DNA of 33,012 nt from Muribaculaceae bacterium (GCA_016281825.1 JAEEJI010000025.1:1-33012), one strand, 5' to 3'; positions 1 through 7,855 are shown, counted from the first letter of the stretch. Translations and numbers: made by a program. The notes: generated from the sequence alone by a model not told the origin.

Positions 1-1
1 T

Positions 2-1183
2 GGGACAAACTTGCGCCCCTACTGGAACCGAGACGGTCACCACACCATTGAGGAGCAGTTGCGGCTGGCACTGCAGCAATATTCTGCGCTGCGCAAGCGG
101 TGTGACCAGTTTGATGCCGAACTGATGGAGCTGGCTACCCGGGTGGGTGGACGAGAGTATGCCGAACTTTGTGCATTGGCTTACCGACAGGCCATCTCTG
201 CTCACAAATTGGTTGAGTCGCCTGATGGCGAGCTGCTGTGGTTGTCAAAGGAGAATTTCAGCAACGGCTCGATTGGCACCGTTGACATTACTTATCCGTC
301 GTCACCATTGTTCCTGCTCTATAATCCCCGTCTGGTCGAGGGCATGATGAACCATATCTTTGACTATAGCGAGAATCGCGGTTGGACAAAGCCATTCCCG
401 GCTCATGATGTCGGTACTTATCCGTTGGCCAACGGTCAGACTTATGGCGAGGATATGCCAGTCGAGGAGGCAGGTAATATGCTCATCCTGACTGCAGCGC
501 TGGCGGTGGTCGAAGGCAATGCCAACTATGCGAAGCGTCATTGGGAAGTGCTCACCACATGGGCCGAATACTTGTCGCAGTTTGGACTGGATCCTGCCAA
601 CCAGTTGTGCACCGATGACTTTGCCGGTCATTTGGCGCATAACACCAACCTTTCCATCAAGGCTATCTTAGGTCTCTATGGCTACGGTTATCTGGCTCAG
701 CAATTGGGCAAGGCCGATGTAGCAAGCCGCTATCAACAGATGGCGCGCGACATGGCAACCGAATGGGAGCGTATGGCAAATGACGGTGATCACTACCGGC
801 TCACTTTCGACCGTCCAGGCACATGGAGCCAGAAGTACAACTTGGTGTGGGATCGTGTGTTGGACTGGAACATCTTTGACCCGCAGATTGCAAAGACCGA
901 GGTGAAATACTATCTGACCAAGCAAAACCCCTTCGGTCTGCCGCTTGACTCGCGTGAGACCTATATGAAGATAGACTGGCTAGTGTGGGCCGCATCGCTG
1001 GCTGATGAACGAGCAGATTTTGAGTCGTTGGTGCATGGACTTTATCGTCAGGTTGACAGGACACGCTCACGTGTGCCGTTGTGTGACTTGGTGCGCACCA
1101 CCAATGCCGACAAGTGCGGCATGCAAGCTCGCTCGGTCGTGGGTGCATTCTTCCTGCCCTTGCTGCAGCAACACTTGCATTAG
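2..1183 (+). CDS. DUF4965/glutaminase A-like protein, 5'-truncated by window
   Basis: The reading frame is open from the first bases of the window, so the start lies outside; the TTG at 11 in the ORF track is only the first permissible codon. About 393 C-terminal residues are present. The stretch GTYPLANGQTYGEDMPVEEAGN and the following helix-rich, Trp/Tyr-rich region resemble the C-terminal (alpha/alpha toroid) part of DUF4965/DUF1793 proteins related to fungal glutaminase GtaA, which are common secreted proteins in Bacteroides. A signal peptide cannot be assessed because the N-terminus is missing. The substrate is not known for bacterial members and I infer none. The gene converges on the lysO genes, with only 7 nt between the two stop codons and no room for a separate terminator. 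Confidence 0.8.
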   Translation, partial: GTNLRPYWNRDGHHTIEEQLRLALQQYSALRKRCDQFDAELMELATRVGGREYAELCALAYRQAISAHKLVESPDGELLWLSKENFSNGSIGTVDITYPSSPLFLLYNPRLVEGMMNHIFDYSENRGWTKPFPAHDVGTYPLANGQTYGEDMPVEEAGNMLILTAALAVVEGNANYAKRHWEVLTTWAEYLSQFGLDPANQLCTDDFAGHLAHNTNLSIKAILGLYGYGYLAQQLGKADVASRYQQMARDMATEWERMANDGDHYRLTFDRPGTWSQKYNLVWDRVLDWNIFDPQIAKTEVKYYLTKQNPFGLPLDSRETYMKIDWLVWAASLADERADFESLVHGLYRQVDRTRSRVPLCDLVRTTNADKCGMQARSVVGAFFLPLLQQHLH

Positions 1184-1190
1184 CGCGGCA

Positions 1191-1793
1191 CTACAACGAG
1201 CAGAATAACGAGACCAGGAAGGGCACACTGAAGTCGACTAGAAAGCCGTGGAACATCGACAGGATGACATATTCCTGTCCACAGCATCGTGTGATGATGG
1301 GAAGGGTGGTGTCCATGGTGGTGGCACCACCAGCCGAGATGGGGGCGAGTCGCCCAAACCATCGCACCATCAGCGGCGCGCCCAATAGGGTAATAACTTC
1401 ACGCAGGATATTGGCAAGCAAGGCGACCGTACCAAGTTCCGGCCCGTGATACTGTGTGATGATGACGCTCGAGAGGGAGTAGTAAGCAAATCCTGATCCT
1501 ACGGCGAGGCATTCGGTGAGTGAGCGGTGCGGAAGAGCGAACGCGATTACCGCTGTGCCGGCCAAAGTGCCGATGATCGTCATCAACGGGAGTAACAACA
1601 GAAGCGGGTTAAGTTGTTTGAAACGTCGCAGCATCTGCGTGTCGTTGCCCACGCTGAAACCCACGGCAAAGATAAGTGCGCATAGGGCGATGAAGCTCCA
1701 TTGGTTGATGTCGATGTCGGCGGGAATCCAGTGCAACAGACCCACGGCAATTCCCAACGCAAAGAACCCAACAATGATGAGGCTACCTTTCAT
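1191..1793 (-). CDS. lysO: Lysine exporter LysO, C-terminal part
   Basis: This 200-residue, very hydrophobic protein matches the C-terminal part of the LysO (YbjE, DUF340) lysine exporter. The segment GGATTMDTTLP around residues 155-165 corresponds to the conserved region holding an Asp essential for transport in E. coli LysO. About six membrane segments are visible. Its ATG overlaps the TGA of the upstream N-terminal ORF by 4 nt (ATGA), so the two are translationally coupled, and together they make about 293 residues, close to one-piece LysO. Two-ORF LysO is a normal arrangement in Bacteroidetes as far as I know, so I do not read it as a frameshift. Likely role: export of L-lysine across the inner membrane. 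Confidence 0.85.
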   Translation of the reverse strand: MKGSLIIVGFFALGIAVGLLHWIPADIDINQWSFIALCALIFAVGFSVGNDTQMLRRFKQLNPLLLLLPLMTIIGTLAGTAVIAFALPHRSLTECLAVGSGFAYYSLSSVIITQYHGPELGTVALLANILREVITLLGAPLMVRWFGRLAPISAGGATTMDTTLPIITRCCGQEYVILSMFHGFLVDFSVPFLVSLFCSL

Positions 1794-2071
1794 GGTTGCC
1801 CTCCTTTCTTTTTATGCTGTACGACTAGCCACAACGCCCAGGCTAGCGCGATGCTCCCCGCCAGTCCGCCTACGCAGAGTACGACAGCTTCGATACCCAA
1901 GTCACCCAAACGACCAATCACTTGCGGGTTCATCCCCACCTCTACACCCAGACAAAACAGCAAGGCCCAGATCAATACTGTGATGACCTGAGAGAGCATC
2001 GGAAACTGCCGGCGGCGAAACAGCCATCCAACCCCGATGCCACTAAACATGATGGCGACAATGGTGAACAA
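1790..2071 (-). CDS. LysO family transporter, N-terminal part
   Basis: A 93-residue membrane protein with about three hydrophobic segments, matching the N-terminal DUF340 part of LysO and including LGVEVGMNPQVIGRLGDLG. It ends in a basic tail (HKKKGGQP) and overlaps the downstream ORF by 4 nt. The start is uncertain. The track start at 2071 is a TTG with an in-frame TAA directly upstream, and the first ATG is at 2050 (MFSGIG). The TTG form keeps the first membrane helix at full length, so I prefer it. Heptad repeats lie directly upstream, and I see no canonical promoter between this gene and the tRNA terminator. Confidence 0.75.
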   Translation of the reverse strand: MFTIVAIMFSGIGVGWLFRRRQFPMLSQVITVLIWALLFCLGVEVGMNPQVIGRLGDLGIEAVVLCVGGLAGSIALAWALWLVVQHKKKGGQP

Positions 2072-2073
2072 TT

Positions 2074-2143
2074 AATTAAGAATTAAGAATTAAGAATTAA
2101 GAAGGTCAGTCTAGTGCCTTTAGTTTATCTAGTGCCTCTAGAT
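2074..2143. repeat. AATTAAG heptads followed by TCTAG-type nonamers
   Basis: Four tandem AATTAAG heptads (2074-2101) are followed by CTAG-rich sequence with an 18-nt period (CTAGTGCCTTTAGTTTAT, then CTAGTGCCTCTAGATCGT). The same two-part design recurs at 13323-13440 and 19315-19432. It lies directly upstream of the minus-strand lysO start. Confidence 0.8.
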
Positions 2144-2152
2144 CGTCTGGTG

Positions 2153-2193
2153 AAATAAAATTAGGCGCCGATTCCAATGGAATCAGCGCCTAA
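2153..2193 (-). terminator. Rho-independent terminator of tRNA-Cys
   Basis: The inverted repeat TTAGGCGC-c-GATTCC / GGAATC-a-GCGCCTAA has a 3-nt loop and one mismatch. Read on the minus strand it is followed by TTTTATTT. It lies 6 nt past the tRNA 3' end, so it most likely ends the tRNA transcript. Confidence 0.85.
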
Positions 2194-2199
2194 GGTCTG

Positions 2200-2271
2200 A
2201 GGTCGCAAGCGGACTCGAACCGCTGTACCTGGTTTTGCAGACCAGTGACTAAACCACTCATCCATGCGACC
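2200..2271 (-). tRNA. tRNA-Cys (GCA)
   Basis: The minus strand folds into a full cloverleaf: acceptor GGTCGCA/TGCGACC, anticodon stem CTGGT/ACCAG around the loop CTGCAAA, and T-arm AGCGG-TTCGAGT-CCGCT. The anticodon is GCA (plus-strand 2236-2238). The discriminator base is U73 (position 2200), the expected identity base for tRNA-Cys. CCA is not encoded. A canonical promoter sits just upstream and a terminator just downstream, so the gene is its own transcription unit. Confidence 0.97.
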
Positions 2272-2289
2272 AATTTCGAAATGCGACTG

Positions 2290-2321
2290 CAAAGGTACGC
2301 ACTATTTTTGACTCCACCAAA
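2290..2321 (-). promoter_or_regulatory. Bacteroidetes-type promoter for tRNA-Cys
   Basis: On the minus strand, TTTG (2321-2318), a 20-nt spacer and TACCTTTG (2297-2290) match the Bacteroidetes -33/-7 consensus exactly. Transcription would start about 10 nt before the tRNA. The -33 box touches the stop codon of the upstream Cys-rich gene. Confidence 0.85.
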
Positions 2322-2522
2322 TCAATGGCAACATTTTTTAGAATTATTTTCATCGCAACACTGTGGGGTATGCTGACCAATATGACTGCACTGCTCACGC
2401 AATTTGCATGACGAACAGGGATTTAACTGCGTCTTCCGTCCCCGCAAGGTGCGATATACCGACCGCAAAGCAACCCCTACAGCAACAGCAACAATTACCA
2501 GTGCGATGATGTTTTGTATCAT
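2322..2522 (-). CDS. FeoB-associated Cys-rich membrane protein family, small
   Basis: The track ORF begins at 2654 inside the acyltransferase, but the plausible start is the internal ATG at 2520-2522, giving 66 residues (MIQNIIALVIVAVAVGVALRS...). One N-terminal membrane helix is followed by a basic segment and a Cys-rich tail (CSSCKLREQC, CC, CC). This layout is that of the small FeoB-associated Cys-rich membrane proteins, which usually sit beside feoAB; no feo gene is in this window. The ATG lies 2 nt after the acyltransferase stop, so it should be co-translated with that gene. Function is unproven in the family; metal or redox binding through the cysteines is an inference. Confidence 0.7.
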   Translation of the reverse strand: MIQNIIALVIVAVAVGVALRSVYRTLRGRKTQLNPCSSCKLREQCSHIGQHTPQCCDENNSKKCCH

Positions 2523-2524
2523 AG

Positions 2525-3559
2525 TTAATGTGTTTTGGCCCATCGGTATATGGGTAAAGTGAAATATTTGTGAAGAATCTGTGCCAGAATGATGGAAACT
2601 ATAATGATGATAATTCTGGTGAGTGTGCCGTCCAACCAGGCAATGTGAAGCCAAGCAATCGCTTTTTTGGTGCCTGTGATGACCAGATACTGAAAAATGT
2701 AAATCTCAAAACTTAATTTGCCCACATACTGCAAGGGCCGGACGGACAACAAGCGTGAGACAATTCCTTTGCTAGATTGCAACATGGCGAGACACAATGT
2801 GGTGAGTGCGGCTGGGGTCAGCCACCAGAAACCAAAGACGTGTTTCATCCCTCGTGTGCCGACGATGACGTAAAAAACTACCACAATCAATACAACCAGT
2901 TCGATGCCGCTTGCCGCGCCAGAACCCAACTTTCGCGGATGTGACTGATAGATCTTATAGATTAGCATGCCGAACATAAACTCTACCAGGCGCATTGGAG
3001 GGAAGGTGTGCGTCAGGAACTTGTAGGTTCGTATGTCAAATTGAGCGGCAATGATGTCGAAGGCGGCAACTGCCAGAAGCAGGATAAGTAAGATGGTTGC
3101 AGTGTTGTGGCGCTGGTACCATCGCTCGATGAATGGAAACAGGGCATAGCAGAACACCAGCGAACTGAGGAACCAAGCCACGCCGTTGTAGGAATAAGCG
3201 ACATACAGGCTGGGAACATAGCTTTGCAGCAACAAGATGTGCAATGGCAGATCCCACCGCCATGTCCATGCCCCGAAGATAATCACCAATGCCAGCGAAA
3301 GCCAATAGAGAGGGACGAACCGGGCAAGGCGGTGTGTCATGAAACGAGCCCAACGGTGTTGGGTGACAGGCTCGGACATAGGGTGGTGCAAAGACATGAA
3401 AAAGCCGCTGAACACAAAGAGTGTCCCCAAAAAATAGCCGATGGGGTAGTTCGAAAACGGCATGCCGGTGTGGTACATCACCACGCCAAACACAGCAACG
3501 GCTCGCAAACCGTTCGCCGATTGAATCTCTTGTCTTTTGCTTTTCTCAAATGACTTCAC
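2525..3559 (-). CDS. Acyltransferase 3 family membrane protein (OafA/YrhL-like)
   Basis: 344 residues with about ten hydrophobic segments. The N-terminal NGLRAVAVFGVVMYHTGMP carries the R...H motif typical of acyltransferase family 3, whose members O-acetylate sugars of surface polysaccharides or peptidoglycan from the cytoplasmic membrane. The protein ends in a basic tail (PIYRWAKTH). It starts 18 nt after the topB stop, so it probably shares a transcript with topB, and it leads straight into the Cys-rich small gene. The acceptor cannot be told from sequence. The location, far from the murein cluster and outside any glycan-synthesis locus, gives no direct hint. Confidence 0.85.
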   Translation of the reverse strand: MKSFEKSKRQEIQSANGLRAVAVFGVVMYHTGMPFSNYPIGYFLGTLFVFSGFFMSLHHPMSEPVTQHRWARFMTHRLARFVPLYWLSLALVIIFGAWTWRWDLPLHILLLQSYVPSLYVAYSYNGVAWFLSSLVFCYALFPFIERWYQRHNTATILLILLLAVAAFDIIAAQFDIRTYKFLTHTFPPMRLVEFMFGMLIYKIYQSHPRKLGSGAASGIELVVLIVVVFYVIVGTRGMKHVFGFWWLTPAALTTLCLAMLQSSKGIVSRLLSVRPLQYVGKLSFEIYIFQYLVITGTKKAIAWLHIAWLDGTLTRIIIIIVSIILAQILHKYFTLPIYRWAKTH

Positions 3560-3577
3560 GCTGCACAGTTGTTTTAG

Positions 3578-5641
3578 CTACTTTTTCAGTCTCTTGAGCT
3601 GGGCGTTGAGTTTGGCGGGCGTGAGGTCGGCGGGGTAGTCAGTGAAGGGGAATACTGTCTGGCAGCCATTGCGGAACTCGCTGCAGCCGAAGCCAGTGCG
3701 ACCCTTGACCATGTGGCCGCGGCCGCAGACAGGACAGATAACCTGCTCAAATTTGGTGATGCGTGGAGCGCGTGGCTTCTTCTCGCCTTGAGCCGCGCCA
3801 CTAGCTGGGGCTTTGGGAGATTTAGGCGCATCCTGCTCGACGATGATGGCGGGGCCGCTATTGTCCCGAAGCACGTTGAGCACAATCTCACCCACCATCT
3901 GTTTGAGTTCGTCGAGGAACTGCTGGGCGCTGTATTCGCCGCGCTCAATCTGGCGCAACTTGCGCTCCCACAGGCCCGTGAGTTTGGCACTCTTGAGCAG
4001 AGGCTCCTTGATGGTGTCAATGAGTTGGCATCCAGCAGTGGTGGCGCTCAGGCTCTTGCGCTCCTTGCGGATGTAGCGGCGGCGAAACAAGGTCTCGATG
4101 ATGGCGGCACGCGTCGAGGGACGACCGATGCCGTTCTCCTTCATCGCGTCGCGCAGCTCGTCATCATCTACGGTCTTGCCGGCGGTCTCCATGGCGCGAA
4201 GCAGCGTGCCCTCGGTGTAAGGCTTAGGTGGCTGCGTACTCTTCTTGAGCAGCGACGGCTCGTGCGGCCCGGTCTCGCCCACGGTCATCTGCGGCATGGT
4301 GCCGTTGTCGTCATCGTCCTTGCCCTTGTTCTCTTCGTCGACTTTCTCCTTTTTATATATAGCACGCCAGCCGTCCTTGAGGATGACCTTGCCTGTGGCC
4401 TTGAACTCATAGTCGCCGATAGTTGCCATCACCGTGGTGGTGGCAAACTCGCAGTCGGGGTAGAATGCGGCGATGAAACGCTTGGCAACGAGGTCGTAGA
4501 CCAACTTTTCCTCGCGGCTTAGCGCCACCGTACGCGGGTCGACGTTGGTGGGAATGATGGCGTGGTGGTCGGTGACTTTGCTGTTGTCAAACACTTTCTT
4601 GCTCTTGGGCAGCTTGGGCAAAGCCAGCACGGGGGCGGTGAGAGGCGCATAGGGTGTCATCGCCCGCATGATGTCGGGAATCTTCGGGTAGATGTCGTCG
4701 CTCAGGAACGTGGTGTCGACGCGCGGATAGGTCGTCACCTTTTTCTCATACAGCGACTGGATGAGCCGGAGCGTCTCTTCGGCGGTATAGCTGAACTTCT
4801 TGTTGCACTCCACCTGCAGACTAGTCAGGTCGAACAGTCGCGGTGGGGCCTCCTTGCCGTTCTTGGTCTCGATGCTGCTGACCGTCAGGGGTAACTCCTT
4901 GATATGCTCTATAACTAGGCTGGCGTCACCCTCGGTCTTGAAGCGCCCCTTGGTGGAGTTGAACGTCACGCCGCGGTACAGGGTCTTTATTTCCCAGAAA
5001 TCCTCGGGCACGAAATTCTCAATCTCCCGTTGGCGCGCGACAATCAACGCTAGGGTGGGGGTCTGTACGCGCCCAATGCTCAGCACATTCCGTGACTGGG
5101 CATACTTCTGTGTGTAAAGCCGCGTGGCATTCATGCCCAGCACCCAGTCGCCGATGGCGCGCGACAGGCCGGCATAGTAGAGGTTGTCGAAGTTGGCGGC
5201 GGGCTGCAGGTGCTGGAAACCCTCGCGGATGCTCTCGTCCGTAAGCGACGAAATCCATAGGCGTTGCACGGGCTTTTGGCACCGTGCTTTCTGGTAGACC
5301 CACCGTTGGATGAGTTCGCCCTCCTGTCCGGCATCGCCGCAGTTGATGACCTCGTCGGCGTCGGCGATGAGCGTCTCGATGACATGGAACTGCTTACGGA
5401 TGCCCTCGTCATCCTTGAGTTTGATGCCGAACTTGGGCGGAATCATCGGCAGGGCACTCAGGCTCCACCGCTTCCACAGGTCGGTGTAATCGCCCGGCTC
5501 CTTCAGCTCGCACAGGTGTCCAAAGGTCCAGGTCACCTGATAGCCGTTGCCCTCGTAGTATCCGTCACGCCGCGTCGTCGCCCCCAGTATCGAGGCGATA
5601 TCCTTAGCAACGCTCGGTTTCTCTGTCACACAGACTCTCAT
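3578..5641 (-). CDS. topB: DNA topoisomerase III (type IA)
   Basis: 687 residues, the normal size for Bacteroidetes TopB. The N-terminal Toprim domain has the conserved Glu in VTEKPSVAKDIA and the acidic motif NCGDAGQEGELIQRW near residues 100-114. IGRVQTPTLALI (about 189-200) is the family signature. The nucleophilic Tyr lies in TTYPRVDTTFLS (about Y305). A C-terminal zinc-ribbon-like segment CPVCGRGHMVKGRTGFGCSEFRNGC (about 635-665) should help bind single-stranded DNA. The enzyme relaxes and decatenates DNA by single-strand passage. A charged, low-complexity stretch (DEENKGKDDDDNG) separates two core domains. It follows the hypothetical gene by 19 nt and precedes the acyltransferase by 18 nt. 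Confidence 0.97.
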   Translation of the reverse strand: MRVCVTEKPSVAKDIASILGATTRRDGYYEGNGYQVTWTFGHLCELKEPGDYTDLWKRWSLSALPMIPPKFGIKLKDDEGIRKQFHVIETLIADADEVINCGDAGQEGELIQRWVYQKARCQKPVQRLWISSLTDESIREGFQHLQPAANFDNLYYAGLSRAIGDWVLGMNATRLYTQKYAQSRNVLSIGRVQTPTLALIVARQREIENFVPEDFWEIKTLYRGVTFNSTKGRFKTEGDASLVIEHIKELPLTVSSIETKNGKEAPPRLFDLTSLQVECNKKFSYTAEETLRLIQSLYEKKVTTYPRVDTTFLSDDIYPKIPDIMRAMTPYAPLTAPVLALPKLPKSKKVFDNSKVTDHHAIIPTNVDPRTVALSREEKLVYDLVAKRFIAAFYPDCEFATTTVMATIGDYEFKATGKVILKDGWRAIYKKEKVDEENKGKDDDDNGTMPQMTVGETGPHEPSLLKKSTQPPKPYTEGTLLRAMETAGKTVDDDELRDAMKENGIGRPSTRAAIIETLFRRRYIRKERKSLSATTAGCQLIDTIKEPLLKSAKLTGLWERKLRQIERGEYSAQQFLDELKQMVGEIVLNVLRDNSGPAIIVEQDAPKSPKAPASGAAQGEKKPRAPRITKFEQVICPVCGRGHMVKGRTGFGCSEFRNGCQTVFPFTDYPADLTPAKLNAQLKRLKK

Positions 5642-5660
5642 TCGTCGATTTTGTTAGGTG

Positions 5661-6848
5661 TCACTTCTTGTTTTGCCACTCGAAGCGGAAGGTGAAGTCC
5701 TCACCCATCATAGGAATGGTGACCTCGAGGTTGTCGGTCTTCTCGTGTTTGATGTGGAAGTAGCCCAGGTATTCCTGTCCTTGACGGATCGTGTTGGGCT
5801 TGATATATGATAATTCAAGCATCTCGCGCTTTGCGTTCTGCTCCTCAATCATGCCAGCGGTGATGGCAGCCGAGCCCAAGGCGACTGTGGCGGTGGCAAA
5901 GCCACCCATGTCACGGCTGTGATAACGGCTGCGGTAGTGGTCGGTGGGATAGTAGGGGTGATAACTGTGGCGTGCAGGGTGCCAACCGTTCTGGCGTGGA
6001 GGTGGAGGTGGCGAGTGGCGTCGGGCGTCATTGTCAATCTCTGCTTCGGCATATGCCACGGCGGCGGTGACAAGCACTTCGGCGGCAACCGTGAAGATGC
6101 GTGTCCAGGTCTGACTCGACTTGACCTTATTCATATAGTCTTCGGCACTAAGCACTTTCATGTCGACGGTTTTCTTCTTTTTAGGGAGGAACGACTTGGC
6201 AGTGATGCGTGCCGGATCGAGCAAGACATCCTTCTGACTATAGTTCTGTACGTCAAGGTCTACGGTATAGTACTTGCCATACTCGTTGGTTTGCTGCATG
6301 TGTGCGGTGACCATCACTCCCTTGTAGGCGATATACTGCACTACCGCGCCATCCTCGACCCAGAAACCATGCTCCTTGACGGGGAAGTCCTTGACCCATG
6401 CGTCATAGTCAATCACATCAGATTTCTCGCAGGTGTCGGCTTCGACTTCATAGAAGTTGAGCGCGCGTGGGTTGGTCTCGCTCTCGACAATGTCGAGCAC
6501 CTGGTCAATTGGCACTTTCTCAAACTCCAATGCGAATCGATGCTCCTGGTCAGGCTTGAGTACGAGTTGGTGGCTGTGGTCCTCGTCGCTCAGTGGCATG
6601 TTATAACTGTTGAGCAGTCGGTAGACGTGGTTGAGCGTGTCACGCACCACGATGTCTTCGAATACGTTCATAAATGGCTTTCCGTCGTTTTGCATCTCGA
6701 AGTAAAACACGGTGCTGTTGTCCAGTTGGTCAACTTGCACCAGTCGAGTGGAAAACGGGCGCTTTGAGCACCACAGGTGGCTATACTGTGCCATGGCGGC
6801 AACACTTGCCATCATGGCCATCACGAGAATGATTGTTCTTGTTTTCAT
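5661..6848 (-). CDS. Secreted hypothetical protein
   Basis: 395 residues that I do not assign to a named family. A clear signal peptide (MKTRTIILVMAMMASVAAMAQ, cleavage probably after AMA) sends it to the periplasm or beyond. Residues about 20-260 look like beta-rich, DUF-type sequence. Hydrophobic helical stretches occur near 255-275 (IFTVAAEVLVTAAVAYAEAEI) and 320-340 (GGFATATVALGSAAITAG). They flank a linker rich in Pro, His, Tyr and Arg (HSPPPPPRQNGWHP...HPYYPTDHYRSRYHSRD). The C-terminus returns to a charged beta-like region. The gene lies between mazG and topB with short gaps, so it is likely co-transcribed with them. Its start is preceded by four heptad repeats that run into mazG. Function unknown. 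Confidence 0.8.
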   Translation of the reverse strand: MKTRTIILVMAMMASVAAMAQYSHLWCSKRPFSTRLVQVDQLDNSTVFYFEMQNDGKPFMNVFEDIVVRDTLNHVYRLLNSYNMPLSDEDHSHQLVLKPDQEHRFALEFEKVPIDQVLDIVESETNPRALNFYEVEADTCEKSDVIDYDAWVKDFPVKEHGFWVEDGAVVQYIAYKGVMVTAHMQQTNEYGKYYTVDLDVQNYSQKDVLLDPARITAKSFLPKKKKTVDMKVLSAEDYMNKVKSSQTWTRIFTVAAEVLVTAAVAYAEAEIDNDARRHSPPPPPRQNGWHPARHSYHPYYPTDHYRSRYHSRDMGGFATATVALGSAAITAGMIEEQNAKREMLELSYIKPNTIRQGQEYLGYFHIKHEKTDNLEVTIPMMGEDFTFRFEWQNKK

Positions 6849-6854
6849 TTCAAA

Positions 6855-6882
6855 ATCTAGAATCTGTTATCTATAATCTATA
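6855..6882 (-). repeat. Heptad array before the hypothetical gene start
   Basis: Four exact-length 7-mers, ATCTAGA ATCTGTT ATCTATA ATCTATA on the plus strand, end 6 nt before the ATG of the minus-strand hypothetical gene. The distal two units overlap the 3' end of mazG and encode its last codons (YRL and stop), so a simple array has become part of a coding sequence. Confidence 0.75.
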
Positions 6883-7665
6883 TTTTGCTTTTGCTTCATC
6901 CCACAGGGCGTCCATTTCGGCTAGGGTCATATCGCGTAGCTGGCGGCCCTGCTCCTTGGCGCGGGCCTCAATGTAGTTAAAGCGGGCGATGAACTTGCGG
7001 TTGGTGCGCTCCAGGGCGTTGTCGGGACGCACGCCATAGAGACGGGCGGCGTTGACGATACTGAACAGCAGGTCGCCAAACTCCTTCTCTTCGTCAACCT
7101 GATCGCCGCGCCGAATCTCGGCTTCGACCTCAGCGAGTTCCTCCTTTACCTTGTCCCATACATCCTCTCGCTGTTCCCAGTCAAAGCCCACATTGGCGGC
7201 CTTCTCCTGGATGCGCTCGGCCTTGATGAGCGAGGGCAGCGTCTTGGGCACACCGCTGAGCACGGTCTTGTTGCCGTCCTTCTCGCGCGTCTTGATTAAT
7301 TCCCAGTTCTGAAGCACCTCGGCGGCATCTTTTGCCACTTGTTCGCCATAGACATGTGGGTGGCGGAAGATGAGTTTGTCGCACAACGAGTTGCACACGT
7401 CGGCGATGTCAAACTGGCCCTTTTCGTCGCCAATCTTGGCATAAAATACGATGTGCAGCAGCACGTCGCCCAGTTCCTTGCGGATTTCGGCGGGCACATC
7501 GTTAAGGATAGCCTCCGACAGTTCCATCGTCTCTTCTATGGTGTTCTCCCGCAGGCTTTCGTTGGTCTGCTCGCGGTCCCACGGGCACTTTGCGCGCAGG
7601 GTATCCATCACGTCGAGCAACCGCTCAAACGCCTTCAGTTTCTCTTCTTTGCTATTGTTGGGCAT
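6871..7665 (-). CDS. mazG: Nucleoside triphosphate pyrophosphohydrolase MazG
   Basis: 264 residues, the usual size of two-domain MazG. The first domain shows LRAKCPWDREQTNESLRENTIEETMELSEAI, with the acidic EExxE metal-binding helix, and the second repeats the pattern with KVKEELAEVEAEI and EKEFGDLLFSIVNAARLYG. The enzyme hydrolyses NTPs and dNTPs to monophosphates plus pyrophosphate in the cytoplasm, acting as nucleotide-pool housekeeping and, in E. coli, damping ppGpp responses. A near-perfect promoter lies 23 nt upstream (7688-7719). The gene leads the minus-strand block and is divergent from the toxin-antitoxin locus, sharing a 217-nt intergenic region with it. It should not be confused with the MazF/MazE toxin-antitoxin family. 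Confidence 0.96.
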   Translation of the reverse strand: MPNNSKEEKLKAFERLLDVMDTLRAKCPWDREQTNESLRENTIEETMELSEAILNDVPAEIRKELGDVLLHIVFYAKIGDEKGQFDIADVCNSLCDKLIFRHPHVYGEQVAKDAAEVLQNWELIKTREKDGNKTVLSGVPKTLPSLIKAERIQEKAANVGFDWEQREDVWDKVKEELAEVEAEIRRGDQVDEEKEFGDLLFSIVNAARLYGVRPDNALERTNRKFIARFNYIEARAKEQGRQLRDMTLAEMDALWDEAKAKYRL

Positions 7666-7687
7666 GGTTCGAATTGGTTTTGGACTG

Positions 7688-7719
7688 CAAAATTAGTGCA
7701 AGTTGAGAGAAATGCCAAA
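7688..7719 (-). promoter_or_regulatory. Promoter for mazG
   Basis: On the minus strand, TTTG (7719-7716), a 20-nt spacer and TAATTTTG (7695-7688) match the Bacteroidetes consensus. The mazG ATG begins 23 nt beyond the -7 element. Confidence 0.85.
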
Positions 7720-7801
7720 TTTATTTGAGCATTTCCAAAACGCCGCCTAATTTATCCAAAATTAGCATTTTCTCGTCAATGTGACAAATAATTGGCACCA
7801 A

Positions 7802-7819
7802 TGTACAATTTTTTGTACA
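7802..7819. promoter_or_regulatory. Paired TGTACA palindromes, putative YefM-type operator
   Basis: Two TGTACA hexamers lie at 7802-7807 and 7814-7819, 12 bp centre to centre. The second extends to a 10-bp palindrome (TTTGTACAAA). They end 4 nt before the -33 box of the toxin-antitoxin promoter. As I recall, E. coli YefM-YoeB binds paired palindromes with this same hexamer core and a 12-bp centre spacing, so autorepression by the antitoxin encoded here is a good inference. Confidence 0.7.
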
Positions 7820-7823
7820 AATC

Positions 7824-7855
7824 TTTGGGGCTTTGTCCAAAAAGCATTACCTTTG
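7824..7855 (+). promoter_or_regulatory. Promoter of the toxin-antitoxin locus
   Basis: TTTG (7824-7827), a 20-nt spacer and TACCTTTG (7848-7855) match the Bacteroidetes consensus exactly. Start of transcription is expected near 7862, about 20 nt before the antitoxin ATG. Confidence 0.85.

Noticed and set aside
1790-1793. Frameshift in lysO
   Set aside because: The two ORFs overlap by ATGA and each has its own start; a two-part LysO is normal in this phylum as far as I know.
6871-7665. mazG as part of a mazEF-type toxin-antitoxin system
   Set aside because: It is the NTP pyrophosphohydrolase with its own divergent promoter; the nearby toxin-antitoxin pair is of the YefM/YoeB type.
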